The notes: generated from the letters alone by a model not told the origin. Shown: positions 50,200 to 60,343, numbered from the stretch's first letter. The stretch: DNA of 64,000 bases from Pseudoips prasinana (GCA_951640165.1 OX621255.1:24650001-24714000), one strand, 5' to 3'. Program-made: numbers and translations.

Positions 50200-50455
50200 C
50201 TTTCCGGCCGAACTTCGGCCACGGCGGCCATTCTCAATGGAGATTAGCCAATTGCGCAGGACAAATTATAGTGCACAAGTGTGTGCGCAAACATAGGGGC
50301 ACTTCCTATTCCATCACTCTCATGATCCGATGAGACGACTAACGACACGACCGGAAAGACGTCAGGTACAGGTCCGACGGCTTTACGTGCTCTCCGAGGC
50401 ACGGGGGTGTAAAACCGCCAAGGGGGTGTAATTCCAGATTTCGGGCTGATAACTT
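50200..50455 (-). mobile_element. SINE-E, head truncated
   Basis: CCGGCCGAACTTCGGCCACG, GGAGATTAGCCAATTGCGCA, CTCTCATGATCCGATGAGAC, ATTTCGGGCTGATAA. Confidence 0.85.
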
Positions 50456-50654
50456 ATATATAACTTTAATATCACACGCGTGTAATGATTTTTTCCGACG
50501 TGGTTTTGCAAAATAATGATGGATATTTATTATTTAAGAGTTCACTATAATGTATAGCAAATCTAGGTAAAGCTGATTTTGATGAGGTAATTTCAAATCG
50601 CTCTCACCTAAAGTAACGATTGAGCAGAAGCAACTTTATTCTACGGATAGGCCG

Positions 50655-50750
50655 GATGTAGTATATCAGTTATCTGGTTTCCATAGTACAAGCTGTGCTT
50701 AGTTTAGCAACTGATTGCCGTGTGTGAATAATGTCTCAGGATATATATTT
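50655..50750 (+). mobile_element. SINE-A tail fragment
   Basis: GTAGTATATCAGTTATCTGG, CCATAGTACAAGCTGTGCTT, AATAATGTCTCAGGATATAT. Confidence 0.8.
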
Positions 50751-50754
50751 TTTT

Positions 50755-50945
50755 AAAGGCAACGCCCGCTCTAGGGAATGTAATCCCTGTATCGCGTGGT
50801 ACTTTACAAACATATTATTATATGTTTCTATTTCTATCTTTCTACTACCTATTTTTCTATTGACGGGACATAAATTACATCCAGACTCAGAACAACTATT
50901 TACGGGTCACACAAATTGTTGTCCGGCGCAGGATTGGACGAAGAT
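50755..50945 (-). mobile_element. SINE-C, B box degraded
   Basis: GGCAACGCCCGCTCTAGGGA, GACTCAGAACAACTATTTAC, GGTCACACAAATTGTTGTCC. Confidence 0.8.
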
Positions 50946-50954
50946 CGGGCTCCG

Positions 50955-50992
50955 TATAAAATGCATCAGCTGATCGTTATTCTCGTAAGGGG
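50955..50992 (+). repeat. Short repeat shared with 58329-58365
   Basis: AAAATGCATCAGCTGATCGT, TATTCTCGTA. The other copy has TGTATCAGCTGATCGTTATT, CTTGTA. Unassigned family. Confidence 0.55.
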
Positions 50993-51099
50993 AGTTGATA
51001 TTATTATTGTGTATTTTTAACGGACTTCAAAAAAAGGAGGAGGTTCCCAATTCTTGTGTGTCTAGATTTGAAAAAAAAATCTTAACTTGAAAGAGTAGG

Positions 51100-51290
51100 T
51101 ATAAGATAAGATAAATACTCTTTATTGCACACCAGTTACAGATAAAAATATAGGAAACATTGCAAGCAGATTGTACAATAGGCGGTCTTATCGCAGTCAG
51201 CGATCTCTTCCAGACAACCTTTGGATGGATAAGAAGCAGAGATATAGAAAGACAACACGATAAGGGTAGTGCAAGATAAAATAATTTAAG
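51100..51290 (-). mobile_element. LINE 3' end (TTTATTGCACACC type)
   Basis: AATACTCTTTATTGCACACC, AGGCGGTCTTATCGCAGTCA, GCGATCTCTTCCAGACAACC; same family as 27004-27185. Confidence 0.65.
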
Positions 51291-51294
51291 TAGG

Positions 51295-51838
51295 AATCTA
51301 AATACTTACAAACTAATAATGGCATTTACTTAATAGTAATACTACCATGTCATTAGATATAATACATACTTAATTACATAAACATAATAATACATACATA
51401 GATACATACATACATAATAAACAATATAATATGGAAGGACAGTGGAAATACATTCATAGTGACATATATGACAGTATAATTGGGATATATTTATCTATGA
51501 ATCTTGATTAAAATAATAGGAAAAGCCTAAAAGTCTATACTTAATTCTCCTCATTTAGATATTTATTATACCATCTAAAACGTCGAGTCCTAACTCCTAA
51601 TAAACAAAAACAGAAACTCTTATTTTACAAAAGCTTTTACAATTATAACGATACGGATTGTAAAGTTTTATTTGAAATCGTTATAAAGAAATAAAAGTAC
51701 AGTTTTATAATCGAATCGATTGTTGTCACTTAATTACCAGGGCACTAAGATAAGGCGCATAATTGGCGCTCGTATTATAAGGACTTTTAGTAGCTTGATA
51801 GTTCCGTGTATGCGCTGTTCTTTTTATACGAGCTATTT
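51295..51838. other. No gene recognised
   Basis: AT-rich, with scattered ATACAT repeats (51340-51420). Confidence 0.5.
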
Positions 51839-51840
51839 TA

Positions 51841-51856
51841 GAGAGAGAGAGAGAGA
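51841..51856. repeat. (AG)n microsatellite
   Basis: Eight GA units. Confidence 0.85.
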
Positions 51857-51873
51857 AGGAGAATGAATACCAT

Positions 51874-51970
51874 TTGACATATTGGTCTAGTGGCAAGTGA
51901 CCCTGACTGCTAAGCCAGAGGTCATAGGTTCCATTCCCAACCAAGACAATTTTTGTGGGATGAACACGTT
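51874..51970 (+). mobile_element. SINE-D (tRNA-derived) head
   Basis: TTGGTCTAGTGGCAAGTGAC, ACTGCTAAGCCAGAGGTC, B box GGTTCCATTCCC, GACAATTTTTGTGGGATGAA. Confidence 0.75.
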
Positions 51971-51975
51971 TATTT

Positions 51976-52545
51976 TGACGGGCCTGTTGGCGTGGTTGGT
52001 TAGTGCTTGCCTTTCAAGCCGCAGGTCGTGGGTTCTATTCCCACTCAGGATAGATATTTGTGTGCATGAACATGTCTGTTTGACCTGAGTCTGGGGGTAA
52101 TCTATATACATATAATAAAATCGTAGGAAAGGTAAAACTGAACATTGAATATTTTTTTAGAAAGGATACCTGGGGAACGATCTTCAATCGATATCGAAGC
52201 CGAAAATATAGTTTTTAGAATTTTTGTCTGTTTGTCTGTATGTATGTCCGGGCTAAACTCAAAAAGTACTGCGTGGATTTACTTCAAATTTTGTAGGAAT
52301 ATTACTAAGAGGTCGGGTCAACATATAGGCTACATATTATCATTCTATAATCTACGGGGGAGGTGCTGTGACAATTTATAGAAACGCGGGTTAAACGGCG
52401 GGGCACAGCTAGTTCTCTTTATAACTATGTATTTACAAAAGAAAAGTAGTGTCAGTTATCTGGTTTCCATAGTACAAGCTTTGCTTAGCTTAGGATCATA
52501 CGGCCGTGTGTGAATAATGTCCCAGGATATTATAATTATTATTTG
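51976..52545 (+). mobile_element. SINE-A split by Heli-1
   Basis: Head 51976-52100 (A box TGGCGTGGTTGG, B box GGGTTCTATTCCC) and tail 52413-52545 (CATAGTACAAGCTTTGCTTA, CCCAGGATATTATAATTATT). Confidence 0.9.
52101..52412 (+). mobile_element. Heli-1 Helitron, full length, nested in SINE-A
   Basis: TCTATATACATATAATAAAA start after host A; GGGGCACAGCTAG end before host T. The flanking SINE reads GTAA|TTC across the empty site, so no TSD, as expected of rolling-circle insertion. The terminal hairpin is slightly mutated (CGCGGGTTAAACGGCG). Confidence 0.9.
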
Positions 52546-52549
52546 TTTT

Positions 52550-53555
52550 GTGACTGGGTGTAATTTATCTATATTATTGTACATGTCTGGTTGCCATAGA
52601 ATGGACTGTCTATATTGGGATCAGGTGGCGTTAGCGTGAGTTGTCCCAAGATCTATTTATATTTATTTAAAGTAAATAAGTAATAATAATATAATATTAT
52701 TAGACAAAATGCCAACTAATCTTACTACTTTTTATGTAGCATTTATCTTCTCCACTACTACACTCCAATAAGTAATAACTTTTTTTCTCAATAATAATAC
52801 TAGCCACAAATAAAGCCTGGCTAGACTCTAGACCAACAATAAATTAAAACAATTAAGATATACAAAAATAATTAGCTGGCAATAGACCGCATAAATAAGT
52901 ACCCCGGTAGCAATCAATGCGTTCGAAATTCAAAATCTTAATCAATGCACTACCAATGCTTATTAAAAATTGACACGGCCCTGACAGCTATAAGTATTCG
53001 TTTAATCTGAGAACAACTTATGGACTTATAAAGTTCCATCACGAGCTAACTGACCACAATCGTCGCCAGAACGAGACAGAACACATTCAATCAAGGAACA
53101 AAAGGGACAGAAAATCCTGAATCCATCAAAGCAAAAGTAGTAAAGACAGAAATAGTCTTATTGAAACATGGTGAGAGTAAAAGAGAGGTTTAAAAGTATG
53201 GGTGGTCACCCCCCACGTATGGCCGATGACCATAAAAATGAGTATAAAATTGAAACATCAATATAATAAGCAATCAACCTCGTGAGCAGCCCTAATTATA
53301 CAGGACGAGTGTATGTTATAAATTATTGTATGATATACAGTTTGTTTGAATTGCGTTAAGGAGTTCGTGATTTAAGGTTCATGATTTGGGTTTTGAGTGA
53401 AGAAAAAAATAGGGAGGCCATTTTGAAACAATAAAGAGTAGTTATAGAAATATGTGGGAAGGTAAATTTTAGTAACAATTTATGTGGTATGATTGATTGA
53501 AATAATAGTAAGAATTTAGATAGTAATAAGTTGTTTAGTAAAAGTATAAATAATT
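52550..53555. other. No gene recognised, single-copy
   Basis: About 1 kb with no repeat of the window's families. No splice-bounded frame stood out. Confidence 0.5.
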
Positions 53556-53560
53556 TATTA

Positions 53561-53595
53561 TAGATATACAAGGTATGCTACACCTTGTATATCTA
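53561..53595. other. 35-bp hairpin, 14-bp perfect stem
   Basis: TAGATATACAAGGT / ACCTTGTATATCTA around ATGCTAC. Confidence 0.75.
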
Positions 53596-53596
53596 G

Positions 53597-53838
53597 TAGT
53601 AGGCTCACATAACCAGTAAGTGATCGGCGAGGGAAAGCACCTAGGAGCGCGGTCAGTCCATAGATGGTGGTCCGTTAAAGTGGTTTAACTTCTCAGTCTC
53701 TGTGCCGGGCACGTTAAGCTGTCGGTCCCGGTTGTTCTTGTTAGAAGACAATCGTTAAGCCATGTCAGAGGCCTACTTGGTGGCTTGAACAACTCTGACA
53801 CCAGGGTAAACAATGCCCATACGCTAAGTAAGAACACA
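53597..53838 (+). mobile_element. 5S-SINE, near full length
   Basis: AGTAAGTGATCGGCGAGGGA, GCGCGGTCAGTCCATAGATG, AAGCTGTCGGTCCCGGTTGT, CTCTGACACCAGGGTAAACA. Confidence 0.85.
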
Positions 53839-53904
53839 AATATTGTACGAAACCTAAGTTGTCTAATTTGCCTACGAAGGTGAGCAATGTGAAGCATCTA
53901 TGTA

Positions 53905-54002
53905 CAGACGCCAGCACATCAAGCTACCCCAATCTGTCAAATTTCAAGTTATTTAAAGTTGAAAATCTATAAAAGAAAGTTGACAGATTGGGGTAGCTGG
54001 AT
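53905..54002. mobile_element. MITE-T, right terminus lost
   Basis: CAGACGCCAGCACATCAAGC after TA; right arm stops at GGGGTAGCTGGATGATGATG without the CTG terminus. Confidence 0.8.
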
Positions 54003-54004
54003 GA

Positions 54005-54417
54005 TGATGAGGATGATGAGGAATCTGCTCTTATGCTTATTCTGCTAATAGATAATAGTAAGTCAGGCTTAATTGCTTTAAAAAATACCTATAGCCACCT
54101 ATTTAAACACCACATAATAACAATAATTAATACACGTGTAGCAAGTTTAATAGGTAATTGCTTAATTATTTTTTTAATACAGTGTATCCACAATTTCGTG
54201 ACTGAAACCACGCACGAAGTAAATTGAGCAATTTAATAAGCAACCAATCAAGATATAAAAATCTAAATGATATTTAGTTTTATTACTTAATAGTTGTGAA
54301 TTGATTTACACCTACTTCTATAGACATTAAATGTATGTTATTTATAAACTTGTTAATTAAAATGGTTACATGTATATTATTTAAGGAATGATTGTATTAT
54401 AAAAATGGCTCACATGA
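54005..54417. other. No feature recognised
   Basis: AT-rich single-copy sequence. Confidence 0.5.
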
Positions 54418-54425
54418 CAGCTAGT

Positions 54426-54837
54426 CATAAAGTTAGTATACCTACGGAATAGAGCATCAAAGAGCTGAGGGAGCGAAATATCACTAGCTGCAACAATGTA
54501 TAATAAAAAGAGATGCGTGATGCGACGCAACAGAACTGTTTTTGGCATCTGTTTGACAGTTCTTCGGCACTTATCGGCACGCTGCGAATTTCACTCCTGA
54601 GAATTTTTCTGATTATACGTGAAATCGTGGATATTTTTGAAAAATATTTCTTCAGAAATATGGTGAATTGTTCAGTGACAGATTGTTGTGCAACACAGAG
54701 AAATTTAGGATTTATTTTTGCCGATACGCTTCGAATTTTAGGCACTAAGTGTGTTCATACATTTATGTCAGTCCTATTCCGGTTTCGTTTGACAGCTCTT
54801 GTTTGTTGCTCTATTCCGTAGATATAATAACTTTATG
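54426..54837 (+). mobile_element. P-superfamily-like deletion derivative, 8-bp TSD
   Basis: CAGCTAGT is duplicated exactly at 54418-54425 and 54838-54845. The 31-bp TIRs start CATAAAGTTA and continue CTACGGAATAGAGCA, with 29 of 31 positions matching. The 412-bp interior holds a frame starting MVNCSVTDCC at 54660, like the N-terminus of a THAP domain (C-x2-4-C). P-element transposases carry an N-terminal THAP domain, and P elements make 8-bp TSDs with 31-bp TIRs starting CAT. No transposase core remains. Confidence 0.7.
54660..54740 (+). pseudogene. THAP-like N-terminal coding remnant
   Basis: ATG at 54660 followed by VNCSVTDCCATQRNLGFIFA. The first zinc ligands (Cys-x4-Cys) fit THAP; the downstream Cys-x2-His and the AVPTIF box are absent, so most of the domain has been deleted. 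Similarity was judged by eye. Confidence 0.5.
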
Positions 54838-55002
54838 CAGCTAGTCGAAATGGAACTACCGACGGGACACATGCACAAACATCTCTACACATTCTATTCC
54901 CTGACTCTCACATGTCACAAGCTGTGTGGTGTTTTTAATGATTATGCGATATTTCTTAATACAAAATATTGCGGATTTTCAAATTGAATTGATTATTGGT
55001 GA

Positions 55003-55135
55003 CGGCGATCAATATTACCACCCCATGTATCCCGTGGAAGGCCAAGAAGTCGTCCCCAGGGTCCACCTACCATAAAACGGGCAGCTGCATCTCCCTAAGT
55101 ACTATAACCATAAGATAATTAACAATCCCAAGAAT
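55003..55135 (+). mobile_element. RTE-2 non-LTR fragment
   Basis: TTGGTGACGGCGATCAATAT, CCCCATGTATCCCGTGGAAG, GCATCTCCCTAAGTACTATA. Confidence 0.65.
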
Positions 55136-55154
55136 ATTCTTTTACTTTTATAAT

Positions 55155-55412
55155 GAGGGTCACCGTAGCCTAGTTGGTAGTGATCCTGCCTACGAAGCTG
55201 GTGGTCCTGGGTTCGAATCCAAGTAAGTGCAAATATTTGTGTGATGAGCACGAATATTTGTTTCTGAGTCATGGATGTTTTCTATGTAAATAAGTATTTA
55301 TCTATCTATATAAGTATGTATATCGTCGCCTGGTACCCATAGTACAAGCTTTGCTTGGTTTGGGGCTAGGATGATCAGTGTGACATTGTCCCCAGATATT
55401 ATTATTATTACT
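55155..55412 (+). mobile_element. SINE-B, full length
   Basis: A box TAGCCTAGTTGG, B box GGGTTCGAATCC, CAAATATTTGTGTGATGAGC, CCATAGTACAAGCTTTGCTT, CCCAGATATTATTATTATT. Confidence 0.9.
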
Positions 55413-55620
55413 TAGCTGACTAACTTAATTTAACCCTCCATACTGTACGAGGGACAACGTGAAAACCAATAAATGAGTAAGTTATATTTATATTGTTCGA
55501 CATGTACTTAATTATTGATTTATCGAAAATTTTGAATAAGTCATTTAGCCATTCCAAAAGAACTGATTTAATTACTAGCCATAGTAGCCATTGGGCAAGC
55601 GGATCACATTTTAATTTTAT

Positions 55621-55880
55621 AGGCGCTCATAGCTAGATGCTCTCGCCGGTCCGTAAATGATTGACGGGGTCAAGCAACTAGGGTCGCGGTCAGTCCATAG
55701 ATGGGTGACCGCCCAAGCGGTTTAATTTCTGAGCGTCTCCGTACTTCGGAGGAGACGGTAAGCTGTCGGTCGCGGTTGTAGTCATTAGGCAACGGTCGTT
55801 AAGCCATGTCACAGGCCTAATGGGCGGCTTGAACAACTCTGACACTAGCTAGGGTAACCACCGCCCATACGATAAGTATT
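55621..55880 (+). mobile_element. 5S-SINE, full length
   Basis: AGGCGCTCATAGCTAGATGC, TCGCCGGTCCGTAAATGATT, GGTCAAGCAACTAGGGTCGC, CAGTCCATAGATGGGTGACC, CCGCCCATACGATAAGTA. Confidence 0.9.
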
Positions 55881-56204
55881 TATGGATTTATCGAAAAGGT
55901 TGAATAAGTCTTTTTTATTAGTATTGTCGTCATTTTGGACGTGTTCCTAGTCGCTGTGCAGCGCAAAATTATATTGACACAATGGTACTCCCATCCTCGT
56001 AGATATCGCCAGGGCTCGCGCTCATACCGCGCCTGCGCCAACGACATGGACTTATTCAACTTTCGCAAATATGGTCTGAAAATTTTCAGATAATGCTTCA
56101 GAGAATACGCTCACGACATTGGATTCAAGAAGCTGGACTAAAATGTTGTTTAGACAATAAAAACCTATATTAAGTCTATATTATATTTAGCCATTCCAAA
56201 AGAA

Positions 56205-56375
56205 GAACTCATTGGGGTGGGGGGAAGGGTCAGCAACACTTGTTTGCTGACTCTTACAGGCCGGCAACGGACTTGCGACTCCTCTGGTATCGCGAGTGTC
56301 CATGGGCGGTGGTGATCACTTACCATCAGGTGACCCACTTGCTCGTTTGTCGCCCTCTGATATTAAAAAAAAGAA
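56205..56375 (+). mobile_element. GGCAACGCAC retroposon, full 3' end
   Basis: TCATTGGGGTGGGGGGAAGG, AGGCCGGCAACGGACTTGCG, GTCCATGGGCGGTGGTGATC, ACTTACCATCAGGTGACCCA and A-rich end. The frame over it is not a gene. Confidence 0.8.
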
Positions 56376-56678
56376 CAGATTTAAATACTGGCCATAGTAG
56401 CCATTTGGTAAGCGGATCCCATTTTAAATTTCGAATAGAAACAAAACGCGATCACCCTATATCTCTAGTGTTGGTTGTCATAACTGGATAATATGTATGA
56501 TTAAATTTTGGCTCCCCGAGGCAGGCAGTGGTTCTCTTGTTGGTTTTAGAACATCGTTTTTTTGAACCCCAATTTACACGTTGGTTTTATGTGGACAAGC
56601 TAGCTAAATAACTCAAACATTAATATTATACAAAAATCAATACTGCTAAAACAATATGAATATCGTACTCCAAAATAT

Positions 56679-57032
56679 ACAGGATGACCGAGGAGTTGAC
56701 GCTCAAACGCAAAATTTAGATAGAATCACCCCCACGTGTGTACCACATTTAAATTTTTTTTATACTTTGAAAATTTATGAGTCCTGAACTCACAATTTTA
56801 AACTTTGGAACTATGCTAATTAGTTATCACAAAAAATACTGAACCAAAAATGTTCAAAAGAACGAGAAAATCGAAAACTGATGTTAGGTGAAATTTACGA
56901 AAAAAATCATTAAAAAAATTTTATCTCGAAAACTAAGCAAAATCGTAGAACATACATGGGGGTGATTCGGATACTACTCATCATAAAGTATCTCAATTTT
57001 GCGATTGAACGTCAACTCCTCGGCCAGCATGT
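56679..57032. mobile_element. TIR element, 354 bp, long imperfect palindrome
   Basis: ACAGGATGACCGAGGAGTTG / CAACTCCTCGGCCAGCATGT. A second inner pair (GAATCACCCCCACGTGTGTA / ACATACATGGGGGTGATTCG) shows the arms extend inward. TA sits at both outer edges, so a Tc1/mariner-like origin is likely. Confidence 0.65.
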
Positions 57033-57259
57033 ATAGCAGACTTAAAAATAGTTATACAGTGTAATACCAATAAATAATAATTATTTATTTTCTTTTTTAT
57101 TGTTCATGTTTAATTGTTGTTGTTTTTATTTTTATTATCTTGTATTATTTTAAGTCAAAGTATGTAGCGGTAGGTAGTTTTTAAGTTAAAGTGATTGTCT
57201 ATCTCGCCAACAAACTGTGTAATGCAGTTCGATTAATTCTCTTATAAGTTTAGTATGTA

Positions 57260-57562
57260 CTAGCTGTGCCCCGCGGTTTACCCGCGTTAAATTTTATAAA
57301 TTATCACAGCTCCTCCCACGTAGGTGATAGCGTGGTAATATGGAACCTATATGTTGACCCGACCTCTTAGCAATATTCATGCAAAAGTTAAAGTAAATCC
57401 ATGCAATACTTTTCGAGTTTAGCCCGGACATACATAAATTCAAATGGAAACAATTCATAAACTATATTTTTGGCTTCGATATCGAATGTAGATAACGCCC
57501 CAAGTATCCTTTTTAAAAATATTCAGTGTACAGTATTGACTTTCCTACGATTCTATAATATG
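57260..57562 (-). mobile_element. Heli-1 Helitron, full length
   Basis: CTAGCTGTGCCCCGCGG, CTCCCACGTAGGTGATAGCG, TTTTTGGCTTCGATATCGAA, CCTACGATTCTATAATATGT. Confidence 0.85.
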
Positions 57563-57770
57563 TAATTATTTTTTTGCTATTTTTTATAATATGCATTATC
57601 CTACATAAACCCAAAACCGATTATGATCATCTACAGTTGTTGACAGTACCTACCTACATAATAATATTACCTAAGTATATTTGTTTCATAATAATGCTTC
57701 CACTTCTGTGAAGCTACTTCTTGAACTCACTGTAATTAAACTATATTATATTGTATGCCTATTAGATGTA

Positions 57771-57905
57771 CAGACGCCAGTACATCCTGCTACCCCAATC
57801 TGTCAAATTTCTTTTATAGATTTTCAACTTTTTCACGTAAGTATAAGGTTCACTTTCAATTGGGGAAACTTGACAGATTGGGGTAGCTTAATGTGCTGGC
57901 GTCTG
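57771..57905. mobile_element. MITE-T, palindromic MITE
   Basis: CAGACGCCAGTACATCCTGC / GCTTAATGTGCTGGCGTCTG; TA at 57769-57770 and 57906-57907. Confidence 0.85.
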
Positions 57906-58192
57906 TACTATAAAATAAAAACATAATAATTATGTATGCATAAAATGCAAACCTATATTAGCTTTTTTATCGGTACAAAATTAAATGTTCCCATTTATCG
58001 CCGACTATGTGACCGAGTGGATGGGAATAATATTAATTGAAGTATTAAAATGTTAAAGACACATTTTAAAGACTCAATTTAATTATTCTTGCTTTTTATT
58101 TAACTTTGCCGCTACTTCGTCCGTGTGATACATGTTTATGAAATATGGAAGACGAAACATTAATAGTGTACGTTATTTAAGTGCACTATGTA

Positions 58193-58286
58193 CAGACGCC
58201 AGCACATCAAGCTACCCCAATCTGTCAAATTTCCCAAATTGAAAGTGAACCTTATGCGTATGTGATAAAGTTGAATCTATAAAAGA
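58193..58286. mobile_element. MITE-T, half element
   Basis: The left arm CAGACGCCAGCACATCAAGC to GATAAAGTTGAATCTATAAA remains; the right arm is replaced by T-rich sequence. Confidence 0.75.
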
Positions 58287-58328
58287 TATTTTTTTTAATA
58301 TGAATATTTTTTTCTTTGATTCCTCATA

Positions 58329-58365
58329 CAAAATGTATCAGCTGATCGTTATTCTTGTATGGAAA
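58329..58365 (+). repeat. Short repeat shared with 50955-50992
   Basis: See 50955-50992. Confidence 0.55.
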
Positions 58366-58754
58366 GTTAATCTTATTTGGGTATTTTGTTTATGTGTTTC
58401 ACGTTGTTCTGTTTCATGAATAATTTAAGCTCCTTAAGTTATTTAAGCTATTTATGTTACATCTTGTATTAATATACAAGATGTATATATAACATACCTA
58501 TATAGGCGACCTATATACCTATATAAACATTTCATAGTTTGCAGGTAATACCGGCAACCTATGAATCTAGCCCGCGTATAACAATTAAAATATAAGTCAT
58601 TTATTTAAGGCAGCAACTCAAAGTGACAGTATATAAAAATTGCAGAGAAAATTTTCATTAATGAGAGCTGCTACGATGGTAAAAAATAGAAATTATACAA
58701 TATCCCTGTATCACCGAAAGTTGGACACGTAGAAGATGAATACCATTGGCATTA

Positions 58755-59765
58755 AATCCTCCTCTATAGAGTCTTGATAATGTTTTGTTTAAGTTTAGCC
58801 GATCTTATCCATGTTAAGCTAACATGTTAAGGCCACAAATTTGGCAGTCGCCTCGATCACGTATTCCCATAATTTACGGGCACCATTGGTGATAATAAGG
58901 TGCCCTCGTCGGACACAGCGCCGTAACTAGCCTGTGGGTTGCGCCTGCCAACGTGTTTCTGCACGTTTGGGTAACTAACAACTATAGTCTTCTATACATC
59001 TATACAAATAAATAAAATTGGAGTGTCTGTTTGTAATATTGAAAAAACCGTTGTTTACTATATTCATATGATTATTTATACGGTACATACACCAAAATAG
59101 CATTTTTTACAATTTTTGTCTGTCTGTCTGTTTGCTACGGCTAAATCCTACTCTATACAGTCTTAAAAATGTTTAAGTTTAGCCGATCTTATCCATATTA
59201 AGCTAACATGGTAAGGCCACAAATTTGGCAGTCGCCTGATCACGGATTCCCACAATTTACGGGCACCATCGGTGATAATAAGGTGCCCTCGTCGGACACA
59301 GCGCCGTAACTAGCCTGTGGGTGGCGCCTGCCAACATGTTTCTGCACGTTTGGGTAACTAACAACTATAGTCTTCTATACATCTATACAAATAAATAAAA
59401 TTGGAGTGTCTGTTTGTAATATTGAAATAACCGTTGTTAACTACATTCCTATGAATATTTATACGGTACATACACCAAAATAACATTTTTTACAATTTTT
59501 GTCTGTCTGTCTGTCTGTTTGCTACGGCTAAATCCTACTCTATACAGTCTTAAAAATGTTTAAGTTTAGCCGATCTTATCCATATTAAGCTAACATGTTA
59601 AGGCCACAAATTTGGCAGTCGCCTCGATCACGGATTTCCATAATTTACGGGCACCATCGGTGATAATAAGGTGCCCTCGTCGGACACAGCGCCGTAACTA
59701 GCCTGTGGGTGGCGCCTGCCAACATGTTACTGCACATTTGGGTAACCAACAACTATAGTCTTTCA
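58755..59765 (+). repeat. Tandem array, three units of ~385 bp
   Basis: The marker AAGTTTAGCCGATCTTATCC starts at 58791, 59175 and 59562 (steps 384 and 387). Units are about 95% identical; the third is partial. Each complete unit holds GCAGTCGCCTCGATCACG, GGTGCCCTCGTCGGACACAG, GTGGCGCCTGCCAACATGTT and then TCTATACAAATAAATAAAAT, a Helitron-type 5' start, with TTTTTGTCTGTCTGTCTG. Confidence 0.85.
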
Positions 59766-59807
59766 AGTATAAAAATGTAAACGCTTCCGTTGTTATTAAT
59801 TAAATTA

Positions 59808-60075
59808 GAGCTCATCGGGGTGGGTGGAAGGGTCTGAAACACTTGTTTGCAGACGCTTAACCCTTTATAAGGCAGTAGGTATATTTTTAATTCATTGGTT
59901 TTGAACTTTATTACAAGCTCATAGAGTTCAAAATGTGGTGGTAACTATATTCCCACAGCCTTGGAAAGGTCGGCAACGCACCCGCGACTGCTTTGGTGTT
60001 GCGAGTGTCCATGGGTGGCGGTGATCACTTACTATCAGGTGACCCACTTGCTCGTTTGTCGCCCTCTGTTAAAAA
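59808..60075 (+). mobile_element. GGCAACGCAC retroposon split by a small MITE
   Basis: GAGCTCATCGGGGTGGGTGG before and TCGGCAACGCACCCGCGACT, ACTATCAGGTGACCCACTTG after the insert. Confidence 0.75.
59862..59968. mobile_element. ~107-bp palindromic MITE, nested
   Basis: CCTTTATAAGGCAGTAGG mirrors CCCACAGCCTTGGAAAGG, and TTTTGAACTTTATTACAAG mirrors CTCATAGAGTTCAAAA in the centre. TTAA at the left edge only, so the TSD type is unresolved. Confidence 0.55.
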
Positions 60076-60200
60076 AATAGTTTCTGAGAGCGTTAAAGTA
60101 ACTAATTAGTGTTGCGTAGCCATTCAAATCTGTTGTTCGGAATCGTAATTAATGTTACCGCTTTTACACATAAAGAATAGACAGCTATAAAATGTATGTA

Positions 60201-60343
60201 CAGACGCATGCTACCAAGCTACCCCAATCTCCATCTCCAAGTCCAATTTCCCCAATTGAAGGTGAACCTTATGCTTATGTGATAAAATTGAAAATCTATA
60301 AAAGTAATTTGACAGATTGGGTAACTGGATGTGCTGGCATCTG
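60201..60343. mobile_element. MITE-T, diverged
   Basis: CAGACGCATGCTACCAAGCT / AACTGGATGTGCTGGCATCT; TA present on both sides. Confidence 0.8.

Noticed and set aside
58755..59765. CRISPR array
   Set aside because: Three ~385-bp head-to-tail units with no short-repeat/spacer structure, in eukaryotic repeat DNA.
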